64,000 nucleotides of DNA from Roseovarius sp. (GCF_027019125.1 NZ_JALUXE010000033.1:52962-116961), one strand, 5' to 3'; numbered from the stretch's first letter, positions 1-9,077 are shown. Made by a program: numbers and translations. The notes: a model not told the origin generated them from the sequence alone.

Positions 1-609
1 ACCGCCGAAGAACGCGCGCGCATCGGCAAGATCTGCGCCGATGCCTGCGCGAACATCCAGTATCGCGGCGCAGGCACCATCGAGTTTCTCTATGAGAAGG
101 GTGAATTCTTTTTCATCGAGATGAACACGCGCCTGCAGGTCGAACATCCCGTGACCGAGGCGATCTTTGGCGTGGACCTCGTGCAGGAACAGATCCGCGT
201 CGCCGAAGGCCTGCCGATGTCCTTTACCCAGGACGACCTCATCATCAACGGCCACGCCATCGAGGTGCGCATCAACGCCGAGAAACTGCCGGATTTCGCG
301 CCGCGCCCCGGCCGGATCACCCAGTTTCACGCCCCCGGCGGTCTGGGCGTGCGAATGGATTCGGCCCTCTATGACGGCTACAAGATCCCGCCCTATTACG
401 ACAGCCTCATTGCCAAGCTGATCGTGCATGGCAAGGACCGCCACAGCGCCCTGCGCCGGCTGGCCCGCGCACTGGGCGAGTTGATCGTGGATGGCGTCGA
501 CACCACCGTGCCCCTCTTTCACGCGCTTCTGCAAGAGGATGACATCCAGTCCGGGAATTACAACATTCACTGGCTGGAACATTGGCTGGAAACCAACTTG
601 CGGGACTGA
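1..609 (+). CDS. accC: Acetyl-CoA carboxylase biotin carboxylase subunit (C-terminal part; 5' end outside window)
   Basis: Open from base 1 in frame 1; FFIEMNTRLQVEHPVTE and HAIEVRINAE biotin carboxylase motifs. Confidence 0.97.
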   Translation, partial: TAEERARIGKICADACANIQYRGAGTIEFLYEKGEFFFIEMNTRLQVEHPVTEAIFGVDLVQEQIRVAEGLPMSFTQDDLIINGHAIEVRINAEKLPDFAPRPGRITQFHAPGGLGVRMDSALYDGYKIPPYYDSLIAKLIVHGKDRHSALRRLARALGELIVDGVDTTVPLFHALLQEDDIQSGNYNIHWLEHWLETNLRD

Positions 610-676
610 AACGAGGCGGAAACCGACCTTGATCACTGGCGATGGCCTGCCCCCAGGGGCGGGCCATGCCGCAGGT

Positions 677-1264
677 TCACCCCGTCACCGACCGGCGCAC
701 CATATCCCAATAGACCGCCTCGACCTCATCGAGCGACAAACGCCCCTCGACGCGATACCAGGTGTTCACGCCCGTCAGCATGGCAATCAGCGCCATGCTG
801 GCGATGCGCGGCTCGGTCACGACCATCACGCCCGCCTCTGCCCCCCGGCGCAACACCACCTCGAGCCGCGTCTCATAGTCCCGCCGCAGCCCCTCGATGA
901 CCGCGAAATTCTCAGGCTCAAGATTGCGCAACTCCATATAGGACACAAACACCGCATCGGCCCGGCTGGTGTTGAAGCGGATGTGAAACCGGGTGAACGC
1001 CTCCAGCGCCGCCATTGCGTCGCCCTCGGGCTCTGCCGCATCCCAGGCCGCCAGCAGCTCTTCCATATGGCCGCGCATCAGGTCAAAGAGCAGCGTTTGC
1101 TTGTCGGGCGTGTAATTGTAGAGCGCACCCGCCTGCACCCCCACCGCCGCCGCGATCTGCCGCATCGAGACCGCCGCATACCCGTGGCGCGCAAAGAGAC
1201 GCAGCGCCGCATCGCGGACGCGCGGGCCGGTGATATCGGAATGAGAGCCTTGGGTTCGTGCCAT
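677..1264 (-). CDS. TetR family transcriptional regulator
   Basis: N-terminal HTH (RDAALRLFARHGYAAVSMRQIAAAVGVQAGALYNYTPDKQTLL); start taken at MARTQGSHSD. Confidence 0.9.
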   Translation of the reverse strand: MARTQGSHSDITGPRVRDAALRLFARHGYAAVSMRQIAAAVGVQAGALYNYTPDKQTLLFDLMRGHMEELLAAWDAAEPEGDAMAALEAFTRFHIRFNTSRADAVFVSYMELRNLEPENFAVIEGLRRDYETRLEVVLRRGAEAGVMVVTEPRIASMALIAMLTGVNTWYRVEGRLSLDEVEAVYWDMVRRSVTG

Positions 1265-1278
1265 GACACCGGGTTTAA

Positions 1279-1294
1279 CTGAACATTCGTTCAG
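1279..1294. promoter_or_regulatory. Candidate TetR operator, CTGAAC-ATTC-GTTCAG
   Basis: Perfect 6-bp inverted repeat 15 bp upstream of the TetR start codon. Confidence 0.5.
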
Positions 1295-1371
1295 ATCAAA
1301 GCCCGGCTTGCCCTCTGACCCCAAAGAATGGCAAGACAGACCCATCCACCCGAACAAGGATACCGGCCGCC

Positions 1372-1662
1372 ATGGCTTTGCGCCTGCCTCTTCTGATCCT
1401 GCTCACCGGCCTTGCGGCGGGCTGCAGCGATCTCCTGCCTCTCGACCGCACCGTCGACAAGCGCACCCGTGACGCCTCTTATCCCGCTCTGATCCCGACC
1501 GAAACCATCCGGGCGCAGGCCACCGCGCCCCGGATCGCACCGGACACCGCCGAGACGCTCGACCGGCGCAGTGCGGGGCTGCGCGCGCGCGCCGCGCGCC
1601 TCAAGGCCGGTGTGGTCGATCCCGGCACGCAAGAGCGCATGCAAAGCGGTGTGAGCGAGTGA
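1372..1662 (+). CDS. Small predicted lipoprotein, hypothetical
   Basis: Signal/lipobox-like MALRLPLLILLTGLAAGC; 96 aa ORF between TetR and hom. Confidence 0.65.
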   Translation: MALRLPLLILLTGLAAGCSDLLPLDRTVDKRTRDASYPALIPTETIRAQATAPRIAPDTAETLDRRSAGLRARAARLKAGVVDPGTQERMQSGVSE

Positions 1663-1758
1663 AAACCACGGCCCTGCCCCTGCAAGCCGCGTTGCAAGGG
1701 ACCGCCGAACCCGTTACATCGCGGCAAAATCCATAGACAGCGACAATCGGAGAGCCCC

Positions 1759-3045
1759 ATGAACACACCCCTGCGCCTTGGCATCGCCGGATTGGGCACG
1801 GTCGGCACGGGTGTCGTGCGGATCATCCGGCAAAAGGCCGATCTTCTGGCCGCCCGCGCAGGTCGCCCCGTGGTCATCACCGCCGTTTCGGCGCGCACCC
1901 GCGACAAGGATCGCGGTGTCGCGCTCAGCGACTACGCCTGGGAGGATGATCCCGTTGTCCTCGCCAAACGCAATGATGTGGATGTGTTTGTCGAATTGAT
2001 GGGCGGGTCGGATGGGCCTGCCAAGGCCGCGACCGAGGCGGCGATTGCCGCGGGCAAGGATGTCGTCACCGCCAACAAGGCGATGCTCGCGCATCACGGT
2101 CAGGCGCTGGCCTTGGCCGCCGAAGCGGCTGGCCGCGTGATCCGCTTCGAGGCGGCCGTCGCGGGTGGCATCCCGGTCATCAAGGCGCTGACCGAAGGGC
2201 TGGCGGGCAATGACATCACCCGCGTCATGGGCGTGATGAACGGCACCTGCAACTATATCCTGACGCGCATGCAATCGGCAGGCCTGCCCTATGCGCAGGT
2301 CTTCGAGGAGGCCGCCAAACTTGGCTATCTCGAGGCGGACCCGACCCTTGATGTGGGCGGGATCGACGCGGGGCACAAGCTGGCGCTGCTCGCCTCCATC
2401 GCCTTTGGCTGCCAGGTCAATTTCGACGGTGTGACCCTCGAAGGCATCCAGAAAGTCACCATCGAGGATATCCGCCACGCGGCCGACATGGGCTATCGCA
2501 TCAAGCTCTTGGGCGTGGCGCAGATGACGGGGCGCGGGCTGGAACAGCGCATGTCTCCCTGCCTTGTGCCCGACACCAGCCCCCTCGGGCAACTGGAAGG
2601 TGGCACCAACATGGTCGTGCTCGAGGGCGACAATGTCGAACAGATCGTGCTGCGCGGCCCGGGTGCGGGCATGGGCCCCACGGCCAGCGCGGTCATGGGC
2701 GACGTGATGGACATCGCGCGCGGCTTCCGCCTGCCGACCTTTGGCCAACCCGCCGCCAGCCTCAACCGCTGCCAGACCGCGACCAGCGCCACACCGGCCC
2801 CCTATTACATGCGCATGTCGCTGATCGACAAACCCGGCGCCCTCGCCAAGGTCGCGACCATCCTCGGCGAGGCGGGAATTTCCATCGACCGGATGCGCCA
2901 GTATCGCCATGACGCCACCACAGCGCCGGTACTGATCGTGACGCACAAGACCACGCGCGACGCGCTCGACACTGCCCTGACCGGCATCGGACGCCTTGAC
3001 GTCCTGTCAGGAGAACCGGTGGCCCTGCGCATCGAAACCGTCTGA
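1759..3045 (+). CDS. hom: Homoserine dehydrogenase
   Basis: LGIAGLGTVGTGVVRII, VMNGTCNYILTRM, C-terminal ACT domain. Confidence 0.97.
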   Translation: MNTPLRLGIAGLGTVGTGVVRIIRQKADLLAARAGRPVVITAVSARTRDKDRGVALSDYAWEDDPVVLAKRNDVDVFVELMGGSDGPAKAATEAAIAAGKDVVTANKAMLAHHGQALALAAEAAGRVIRFEAAVAGGIPVIKALTEGLAGNDITRVMGVMNGTCNYILTRMQSAGLPYAQVFEEAAKLGYLEADPTLDVGGIDAGHKLALLASIAFGCQVNFDGVTLEGIQKVTIEDIRHAADMGYRIKLLGVAQMTGRGLEQRMSPCLVPDTSPLGQLEGGTNMVVLEGDNVEQIVLRGPGAGMGPTASAVMGDVMDIARGFRLPTFGQPAASLNRCQTATSATPAPYYMRMSLIDKPGALAKVATILGEAGISIDRMRQYRHDATTAPVLIVTHKTTRDALDTALTGIGRLDVLSGEPVALRIETV

Positions 3046-3124
3046 CGCGGCCCCGCCCGCCGGACTTGTGCGCCAGAGCGCGCGGCGCTAATGCTGATTT
3101 GACCCGATTTACAAGGACCATCCC

Positions 3125-4090
3125 ATGACCTCTGATACCGCCTTCAACGATCGCATGCTCTCGCTCGGCCTCGCGCGCGTGGCCGAACAGGCCGCCTTGG
3201 CCTGTGCTGACCTGATCGGGCGCGGCGATGAAAAGGCCGCCGATCAGGCCGCCGTGAACGCCATGCGCGAGCAGCTCAACATTCTGGCCATCAAGGGGGT
3301 CGTGGTGATCGGCGAGGGCGAGCGGGACGAGGCGCCGATGCTCTTCATCGGCGAAGAGGTGGGCACCGGCGGCGGCCCCGGCGTCGATATCGCACTTGAT
3401 CCGCTCGAAGGCACGACCCTGACCGCCAAGGCCATGCCCAATGCCCTGACCGTGATCGCCATGGCCCCGCGCGGCACGCTGTTGCACGCTCCCGACACCT
3501 ATATGGACAAGCTGGCCATCGGGCCGGGCTACCCTGAGAATGTCGTCTCTCTCGCCATGAGCCCGCGTGAGAGGGTCGAGGCGCTGGCGGCCGCGCGTGG
3601 CTGCCGCCCGTCCGAGATCACCGTCTGCGTGCTGGAGCGCCCGCGCCATCAGGAAATGATCGAGGAACTGCGCAGCACGGGGGCCGCCGTGTTCCTCATC
3701 CCCGACGGCGATGTGGCCGGCGTCATCCATTGCGCCGAGGCCGACCGCACCGGCATCGACATGTACATGGGCACGGGCGGCGCACCCGAGGGCGTGCTGG
3801 CGGCCTCTGCGCTCAAATGCATGGGCGGGCAGATGTGGGGCCGCCTCGTGTTCCGCAACGAGGATGAACGCGCCCGCGCCGCCAAGGCCGGGATCACCGA
3901 TTTCGACCGCATCTATGCGCGCGACGAGATGGTGACATCGGATGTGATCTTTGCCGCCACCGGCGTCACCGACGGCTCGATCCTCTCGGGCGTCAAACGC
4001 CGCCCCGGCTATGTCGAGACCGAGACCCTGCTGATGCGTTCGCGCACCGGCTCGGTGCGGCGGATGATCTATCGCAGCAAGCGGGACTGA
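3125..4090 (+). CDS. glpX: Class II fructose-1,6-bisphosphatase
   Basis: GEGERDEAPMLFIGEEVG, DPLEGTTLTAKA, GTGGAPEGVLAA. Confidence 0.97.
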   Translation: MTSDTAFNDRMLSLGLARVAEQAALACADLIGRGDEKAADQAAVNAMREQLNILAIKGVVVIGEGERDEAPMLFIGEEVGTGGGPGVDIALDPLEGTTLTAKAMPNALTVIAMAPRGTLLHAPDTYMDKLAIGPGYPENVVSLAMSPRERVEALAAARGCRPSEITVCVLERPRHQEMIEELRSTGAAVFLIPDGDVAGVIHCAEADRTGIDMYMGTGGAPEGVLAASALKCMGGQMWGRLVFRNEDERARAAKAGITDFDRIYARDEMVTSDVIFAATGVTDGSILSGVKRRPGYVETETLLMRSRTGSVRRMIYRSKRD

Positions 4091-4097
4091 GCACGGC

Positions 4098-4172
4098 ACG
4101 GGGGTGGGGGCGCTGCCCCCGTCCCGGGCCTGACCCGGGACTCCCCCGAGGTATTTCTCGCCAGATGAATGA
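4098..4172. repeat. GC-rich intergenic hairpin repeat (copy A)
   Basis: gggggcgctgcccccgtcccgggcctgacccgggactcccccgaggtatttctcgccagatgaatgag; matches inverted copy near 7287-7343. Confidence 0.6.
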
Positions 4173-4184
4173 GAGGAGGCGCGC

Positions 4185-5933
4185 ATGGGACCGGCCTTTC
4201 TCGGAGTGGAACACTCGCTCTCGGGGCGACGCTGGATCGGTCCGGGGGCCGAAGCCGATCGCTTGGCCGAAGCGATGGCGCAGGCCACCGCCCTGCCCCG
4301 ACCGCTCTGTCAGACGCTGGTCCGGCTGGGTGTGACAGAGGATGCCGCCGAGGCCTATCTCGCCCCCACCCTGCGCGATCTGCTGCCCGATCCGCGCAGC
4401 CTGCGCGACATGCAAGAGGCTGCGGCGCGGTTTCTGCGGGCGGTGCGGACCTCGGAGCGCATCGCCATCTTCGCCGATTACGATGTGGATGGCGGCACCT
4501 CTGCCGCGCTGCTGATCGACTGGCTGCGCCAGATGCAGGCCCCCGCGCCCACGCTCTATATCCCGGACCGGATCGACGAGGGCTATGGCCCCAACGTGCC
4601 CGCCATGTCCGATCTGGCCGCGCGCAACGATCTCATTGTCTGCGTCGATTGCGGCACCCTCAGCCATGAGGCGATTGCCGCCGCCAAGGGCGCGGATGTG
4701 GTGGTGCTCGATCACCACCTGGGCGGCGAGACGCTGCCGCCTGCCCTCGCCGTCGTCAATCCCAACCGGCAGGACGAGAGCGGCGATCTGGCCCATCTCT
4801 GCGCCGCCGGGGTGGTCTTTCTCATGCTGGTCGAGGCCGGGCGGCAATTGCGCGCGGCGGGCACGCAGGGGCCGGACCTGATGGCGATGCTCGATCTGGT
4901 GGCCCTGGCCACCGTCGCCGACGTGGCGCCTCTGATCGGCGTCAACCGCGCCTTCGTGCGCCAGGGCCTGCGCGTCATGGCCGCGCGCGCGCGCCCCGGT
5001 CTGGTGGCGCTGTCAGACGTGGCGCGTATGGACAGCGCGCCCAATGCCTATCACCTGGGCTTTCTTCTGGGGCCGCGCGTCAATGCCGGGGGCCGCATCG
5101 GCAAGGCGGACCTGGGCGCGCGCCTCTTGGCCTGTGATAACCCCGCCGAGGCCCGCGCCATGGCGGAACGCCTCGACCAGCTCAATTCCGAACGGCGCGA
5201 GGTCGAGACGCAGGTGCGCGATGCCGCCCTCGCCCAGGCTGAGGCGCGCGGCCTTGAGGCCCCTCTTGTCTGGGCGGCGGGCGAGGGGTGGCATCCCGGT
5301 GTCATGGGCATCGTCGCCAGCCGCCTCAAGGAACGCGCCAACCGCCCCGCCATCGTGATTGGGCTGGACGGCGACGAGGGCAAAGGCTCGGGCCGCTCGG
5401 TCTCGGGCGTCGATCTCGGGGCCGCCATTCAGCGACTGGCCAGCGAGGGGCTCTTGATCAAGGGCGGCGGACACAAGATGGCAGCGGGTCTCACCGTGGC
5501 GCGGGATCACCTCGAGGCTGCCATGGCGCGGCTCTCAGAGTTGCTCGCCAAACAGGGCGCGGGCGCGGGCGGCCCCGCCGATCTGCGGCTGGACGGTCTC
5601 CTGATGCCCGGTGCGGCAACGGTCGACCTGGTCGAGCGGATCGAGGCCGCCGGCCCCTTTGGCGCAGGCGCGCCCGGCCCCCGCTATGTCTTTCCCGATT
5701 GCCAGATCACCTTTGCCAAGGCGCTGAGCGGCGCGCATCTCAAGCTGCGCTTTGGCGATGGCATGGGCGCCAGTCTCGATGCCATCGCCTTTGGCGCGCT
5801 CGACGGGCCGCTGGGGCCCGCGTTACTGGCGCATGGCGGCGCGCGATTCCACCTTGCCGGACGGCTCGACATCAACAGTTGGGGCGGCAGACAGAGCGTG
5901 CAATTGCGCCTCGAAGACGCCGCTCCGGCCTGA
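4185..5933 (+). CDS. recJ: Single-stranded-DNA-specific exonuclease RecJ
   Basis: DHH-family motifs: IFADYDVDGGTSAALL, VVLDHHLGG, GGGHKMAAGLTV. Confidence 0.96.
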   Translation: MGPAFLGVEHSLSGRRWIGPGAEADRLAEAMAQATALPRPLCQTLVRLGVTEDAAEAYLAPTLRDLLPDPRSLRDMQEAAARFLRAVRTSERIAIFADYDVDGGTSAALLIDWLRQMQAPAPTLYIPDRIDEGYGPNVPAMSDLAARNDLIVCVDCGTLSHEAIAAAKGADVVVLDHHLGGETLPPALAVVNPNRQDESGDLAHLCAAGVVFLMLVEAGRQLRAAGTQGPDLMAMLDLVALATVADVAPLIGVNRAFVRQGLRVMAARARPGLVALSDVARMDSAPNAYHLGFLLGPRVNAGGRIGKADLGARLLACDNPAEARAMAERLDQLNSERREVETQVRDAALAQAEARGLEAPLVWAAGEGWHPGVMGIVASRLKERANRPAIVIGLDGDEGKGSGRSVSGVDLGAAIQRLASEGLLIKGGGHKMAAGLTVARDHLEAAMARLSELLAKQGAGAGGPADLRLDGLLMPGAATVDLVERIEAAGPFGAGAPGPRYVFPDCQITFAKALSGAHLKLRFGDGMGASLDAIAFGALDGPLGPALLAHGGARFHLAGRLDINSWGGRQSVQLRLEDAAPA

Positions 5934-6057
5934 AAATCCCCCTGTTCGACAGGCCCGCGCCCCGGAGCGTAAATTTCTGATTGCGGCGTGAAGTTTTTGC
6001 AAAATCCCTCTTGCGCCCCCCGCCGCTTTTGCCTAGTTACGCGTCACGCCAAGGCAT

Positions 6058-6132
6058 GGCCCGTTCGTCTATCGGTTAGGACGTCAGGTTTTCAACCTGA
6101 AAAGAGGGGTTCGACTCCCCTACGGGCTGCCA
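6058..6132 (+). tRNA. tRNA-Glu (anticodon TTC)
   Basis: ggcccgttcgtctatcggttaggacgtcaggttttcaacctgaaaagaggggttcgactcccctacgggctgcca; anticodon loop TTTTCAA, T-arm GGTTCGA, encoded CCA. Confidence 0.95.
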
Positions 6133-6340
6133 CTTTTCCACATCATCGAATTCTGCTCTTGTCGCCGTCGGCATCGTCGGGTCACGTTGTGATCGTGTGC
6201 CAGAAAGCACGCGCTTCGCAGATCGGAACGCCGCATCACCGCGTATCACCGTGATCCGACCACGTCGCGATCTTGCACAAGGCCCTCGGGATTGGATAGC
6301 TCTTGCTCAAGACCGCACGGACCAGAAAGCCCCGATCACG

Positions 6341-6703
6341 ATGCCACCTGCCGGCCCCCCCTCAGCCCTGATCGCTGCCGCCCTCCCCGAGGTGGCGCCG
6401 GGGCGGCGCGTGACCGTGGCAGGGCTGGTGCTGGTGCGCCAGCGTCCCGGCACCGCGCGCGGCGTGGTCTTTGTCACGCTCGAGGACGAGACCGGCACCG
6501 TCAATGTCGTGATCTGGCGCAAGGTGTTCGACCGCTTTCGCCGCGCGGTCATCGCCGGGCGAATGCTGCGGGTCACTGGCCGGGTCGAGCGGCAATCGGG
6601 TGTGACCCATGTCGTCGCCGAAGAGATCGAGGACATCTCGCCCCTGCTTGACCTTCTGGCCGATCCCGAAACCCCGCTTTCCCCACCGGATCAAACAGGC
6701 TAG
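6341..6703 (+). CDS. Stand-alone OB-fold protein homologous to the C-terminal end of DnaE2 error-prone polymerase (possible remnant)
   Basis: VTVAGLVLVRQRPGTARGVVFVTLEDETGTVNVVIWRKVFDRFRR resembles the DnaE2 tail; ORF could extend to 6197. Confidence 0.7.
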   Translation: MPPAGPPSALIAAALPEVAPGRRVTVAGLVLVRQRPGTARGVVFVTLEDETGTVNVVIWRKVFDRFRRAVIAGRMLRVTGRVERQSGVTHVVAEEIEDISPLLDLLADPETPLSPPDQTG

Positions 6704-6738
6704 GCTCTGCCCGTTCCTCTCTCGCGAGACGCCTGCCC

Positions 6739-7248
6739 ATGATGCCTTTCCGCCTGTCCTGTCTCGCGCTCGCGCTCGCCCTTGCCGCCTGCCAGCCCGC
6801 GCCACCCGGCCCGGATCGCCCAAACCTCGGGGCCGAGGCCCCGCCCGGTGCCGCGCCCGGCACCTGCTGGGGAAAGAAGGACACCCCGGCCGTGATCGAA
6901 ACCGTGACCGAGCAGGTGCAGCTTTCGCCGGCTGAAACCGATGCCACGGGACGCGTTCTGCGCCCCGCCACCTATGCCACCGTGACCCGTCAGGCCATTC
7001 TGCGGGAACGTGTCACGACCTGGTACGAAACACCCTGCCCCGATGTGCAGACGCCCGAATTCATCGCCTCGGTGCAACGCGCGCTCGCGGCACGCGGGCT
7101 CTATACGGGCCAGATCACGGCCCGGTTCGATGCCCGCACCCGCGCCGCCATCGCCCGCTATCAGGCCCCGCTTGGTCTGGACAGCGACACGCTCTCGCTC
7201 GACAGCGCCCGTCGCCTGGGGCTGGTGGCCACGCCGATCCCCGACTGA
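6739..7248 (+). CDS. Peptidoglycan-binding domain lipoprotein
   Basis: Lipobox LALAAC; C-terminal PGB-like VQRALAARGLYTGQITARFDARTRAAIARYQ. Confidence 0.75.
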   Translation: MMPFRLSCLALALALAACQPAPPGPDRPNLGAEAPPGAAPGTCWGKKDTPAVIETVTEQVQLSPAETDATGRVLRPATYATVTRQAILRERVTTWYETPCPDVQTPEFIASVQRALAARGLYTGQITARFDARTRAAIARYQAPLGLDSDTLSLDSARRLGLVATPIPD

Positions 7249-7286
7249 CGCGGTCGCCCTCTTCAACCCTGCCTCCGGCTTCGCCT

Positions 7287-7343
7287 GGCCAGAAATACCT
7301 CGGGGGAGTCCCGGATCAATCCGGGACGGGGGCAGCGCCCCCA
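7287..7343. repeat. GC-rich intergenic hairpin repeat (copy B, inverted relative to copy A)
   Basis: ccagaaatacctcgggggagtcccggatcaatccgggacgggggcagcgccccca. Confidence 0.6.
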
Positions 7344-7347
7344 GCCC

Positions 7348-8403
7348 TCAGCCCTGCCCCTGATCGACCAGCCGCTGTGCCAGCGCCAGATAGGCCCGCG
7401 CCGCCGCGCTATCGCCCGCCGCCACGGGACGGCCCGCGTCCCCCGCCAGCCGGGTTTCCAGATCAATCGGCAAGGCCGCCAGAAGCGGCAGACCCAAGCC
7501 CTCGGCCTCGTGCCGGACCCCGCCATGACCAAAGACATGGGCCTCATGGCCACAGGCGGGACAGGAAAAGAACGACATGTTCTCGATCATGCCCAGGATC
7601 GGCACCTGCAGCGTGCGGAACATGTCCATCGCCTTGCGCGCATCAAGAAGGGCCACATCCTGCGGCGTCGAGACGATGATCGCCCCATCGGGCCGCGCGC
7701 GTTGGCTGAGCGTCAGTTGCACATCGCCCGTGCCCGGCGGCAGATCGACAATGAGCGCGTCAAGATCGCCCCAATCGACCTGCGCCAGCATCTGCTGCAA
7801 CGCCCCCATCAGCATCGGCCCCCGCCAGATCACCGCCTTGGCCGGATCGAGCATCAGCCCGATCGACATGACCTTGACGCCATGCGCCTCAAGCGGGGTG
7901 ATCCGCGTGCCATCCGGGCTTGCCGGGCGCGCGCTCAGCCCCATCATCCGCGGCTGGCTCGGCCCGTGGATATCCGCGTCGAGCAATCCCACGCACCGCC
8001 CCTGACGCGCCAGCGCCACCGCCAGATTGGCCGCGACGGTGGATTTGCCCACACCGCCCTTGCCGCTGGCCACCGCCAGCAGCGCACCGATGCCCTCTGG
8101 CCTGATCGAGGCGTTGCCCCCCTTGGGATGCTGCCCCAGCTTGAACACAGGCGGGGCCGCCTGCGCCGTGAGCACCACCCGAGCCCGGACGATCCCCGGC
8201 AGGCTCAGCGCCGCGCGTTCGGCGGCGGCACGCAACGGCTCCATCATCCGCGCCATCTCCGGGCTTGGAGCCTCGATGACAAAGCGCACCTCGCCCGCCT
8301 CGACTTCGAGCGCGCGCACCATATCCCGTGACATCAGATCGCCCCCGTCGGGCAGTTCGAGGTGCCGCAACCGCGCTTCAAGTTCGCTGCGAAAATCGCT
8401 CAT
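7348..8403 (-). CDS. apbC: Mrp/NBP35 family P-loop ATPase, Fe-S cluster carrier
   Basis: ASGKGGVGKSTVAANLAVALA Walker A; NMSFFSCPACGHEAHVFGHGG; start at MSDFRSELE. Confidence 0.95.
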   Translation of the reverse strand: MSDFRSELEARLRHLELPDGGDLMSRDMVRALEVEAGEVRFVIEAPSPEMARMMEPLRAAAERAALSLPGIVRARVVLTAQAAPPVFKLGQHPKGGNASIRPEGIGALLAVASGKGGVGKSTVAANLAVALARQGRCVGLLDADIHGPSQPRMMGLSARPASPDGTRITPLEAHGVKVMSIGLMLDPAKAVIWRGPMLMGALQQMLAQVDWGDLDALIVDLPPGTGDVQLTLSQRARPDGAIIVSTPQDVALLDARKAMDMFRTLQVPILGMIENMSFFSCPACGHEAHVFGHGGVRHEAEGLGLPLLAALPIDLETRLAGDAGRPVAAGDSAAARAYLALAQRLVDQGQG

Positions 8404-8525
8404 TTTCGGTCCTTTGGTCTTGGGTTGCTCTTTCGCCCGCCCCACAACCGGGACGGCACATCTTCACATAACGCCTAAAAAATGCCGCATTTGCTTAACC
8501 TTAGGTCACTTTCGGCTTATGCAAT

Positions 8526-8540
8526 TGCTGCATAGCAGCA
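8526..8540. promoter_or_regulatory. Palindrome TGCTGC-ATA-GCAGCA upstream of DUF1127 gene (PhaR-like CTGC-N3-GCAG)
   Basis: Perfect 6-bp arms, about 114 bp upstream of the ATG. Confidence 0.45.
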
Positions 8541-8653
8541 TTGCTCATGCGGGGTATTGTGCAGGCGCAGCAAAGGCGTATCTTAGTCTCAACAAAGGGC
8601 GAAACGAACTTCGCCGAACTTGAACACGATCAAATCCGCAAGGACCCGAAAAA

Positions 8654-8878
8654 ATGCCGACGACGTTTTACACCAGACGCTCTGCCGCCGCCGTTCTTGG
8701 CGAAGACCTGAGCGCGGCTGTTTATGCTGCCATGCAGCGTATCGTGGATTATCGCACCTATCGCCGCACGGTCAATGAGTTGTCGCAGCTCAGCGCGCAT
8801 GACCTCGCCGATCTGGGCCTGCACCGCAGCGAAATTCGCCGCGTTGCGCATGAAACAGTTTACGGCCACCGGTCGTAA
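8654..8878 (+). CDS. DUF1127 domain protein (CcaF1-like context)
   Basis: YRTYRRTVNELSQLSAHDLADLGLHRSEIRRVA; located directly before four CCTCCTCCC hairpins. Confidence 0.88.
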   Translation: MPTTFYTRRSAAAVLGEDLSAAVYAAMQRIVDYRTYRRTVNELSQLSAHDLADLGLHRSEIRRVAHETVYGHRS

Positions 8879-8887
8879 TAAAGGATC

Positions 8888-8918
8888 AGATACCCCCCTC
8901 CTCCTCCCTGGGGTATCT
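8888..8918 (+). ncRNA. CcsR-like sRNA hairpin 1
   Basis: AGATACCCC ... CCTCCTCCCT ... GGGGTATCT, 9-bp stem with CCTCCTCCC loop. Confidence 0.8.
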
Positions 8919-8930
8919 GTTACGGTCACG

Positions 8931-8955
8931 GGCATCTTTCCTCCTCCCTGATGCT
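8931..8955 (+). ncRNA. CcsR-like sRNA hairpin 2
   Basis: GCATC tttcctcctccct GATGC. Confidence 0.75.
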
Positions 8956-9001
8956 CGGGGCCGTCAAATTGGGACTGAACAGGTCCTTATGTTTTGCGGA
9001 T

Positions 9002-9024
9002 GGCCCTCTCCTCCTCCCTGGGCC
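9002..9024 (+). ncRNA. CcsR-like sRNA hairpin 3
   Basis: GGCCC tctcctcctccct GGGCC. Confidence 0.75.
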
Positions 9025-9036
9025 GGACGTATAGGA

Positions 9037-9077
9037 AACGGCGGCACCCCTCCTCCTCCCTGGTGCCGCCGTTTTTT
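9037..9077 (+). ncRNA. CcsR-like sRNA hairpin 4, also the intrinsic terminator of the array
   Basis: CGGCGGCACC cctcctcctccct GGTGCCGCCG TTTTTT. Confidence 0.82.

Noticed and set aside
1714-2946. 410-aa minus-strand ORF antisense to hom
   Set aside because: Shadow ORF; hom on the plus strand has full-length homology.
6058-6703. Integrative element at tRNA-Glu
   Set aside because: No integrase, no visible duplicate of the tRNA 3' end, and adjacent genes look chromosomal; kept only as a dnaE2-remnant observation.
8888-9077. CRISPR-like array of CCTCCTCCC repeats
   Set aside because: Repeats are only about 10-13 bp, sit in hairpin loops with unrelated stems, and lack uniform spacers; fits the CcsR sRNA array instead.
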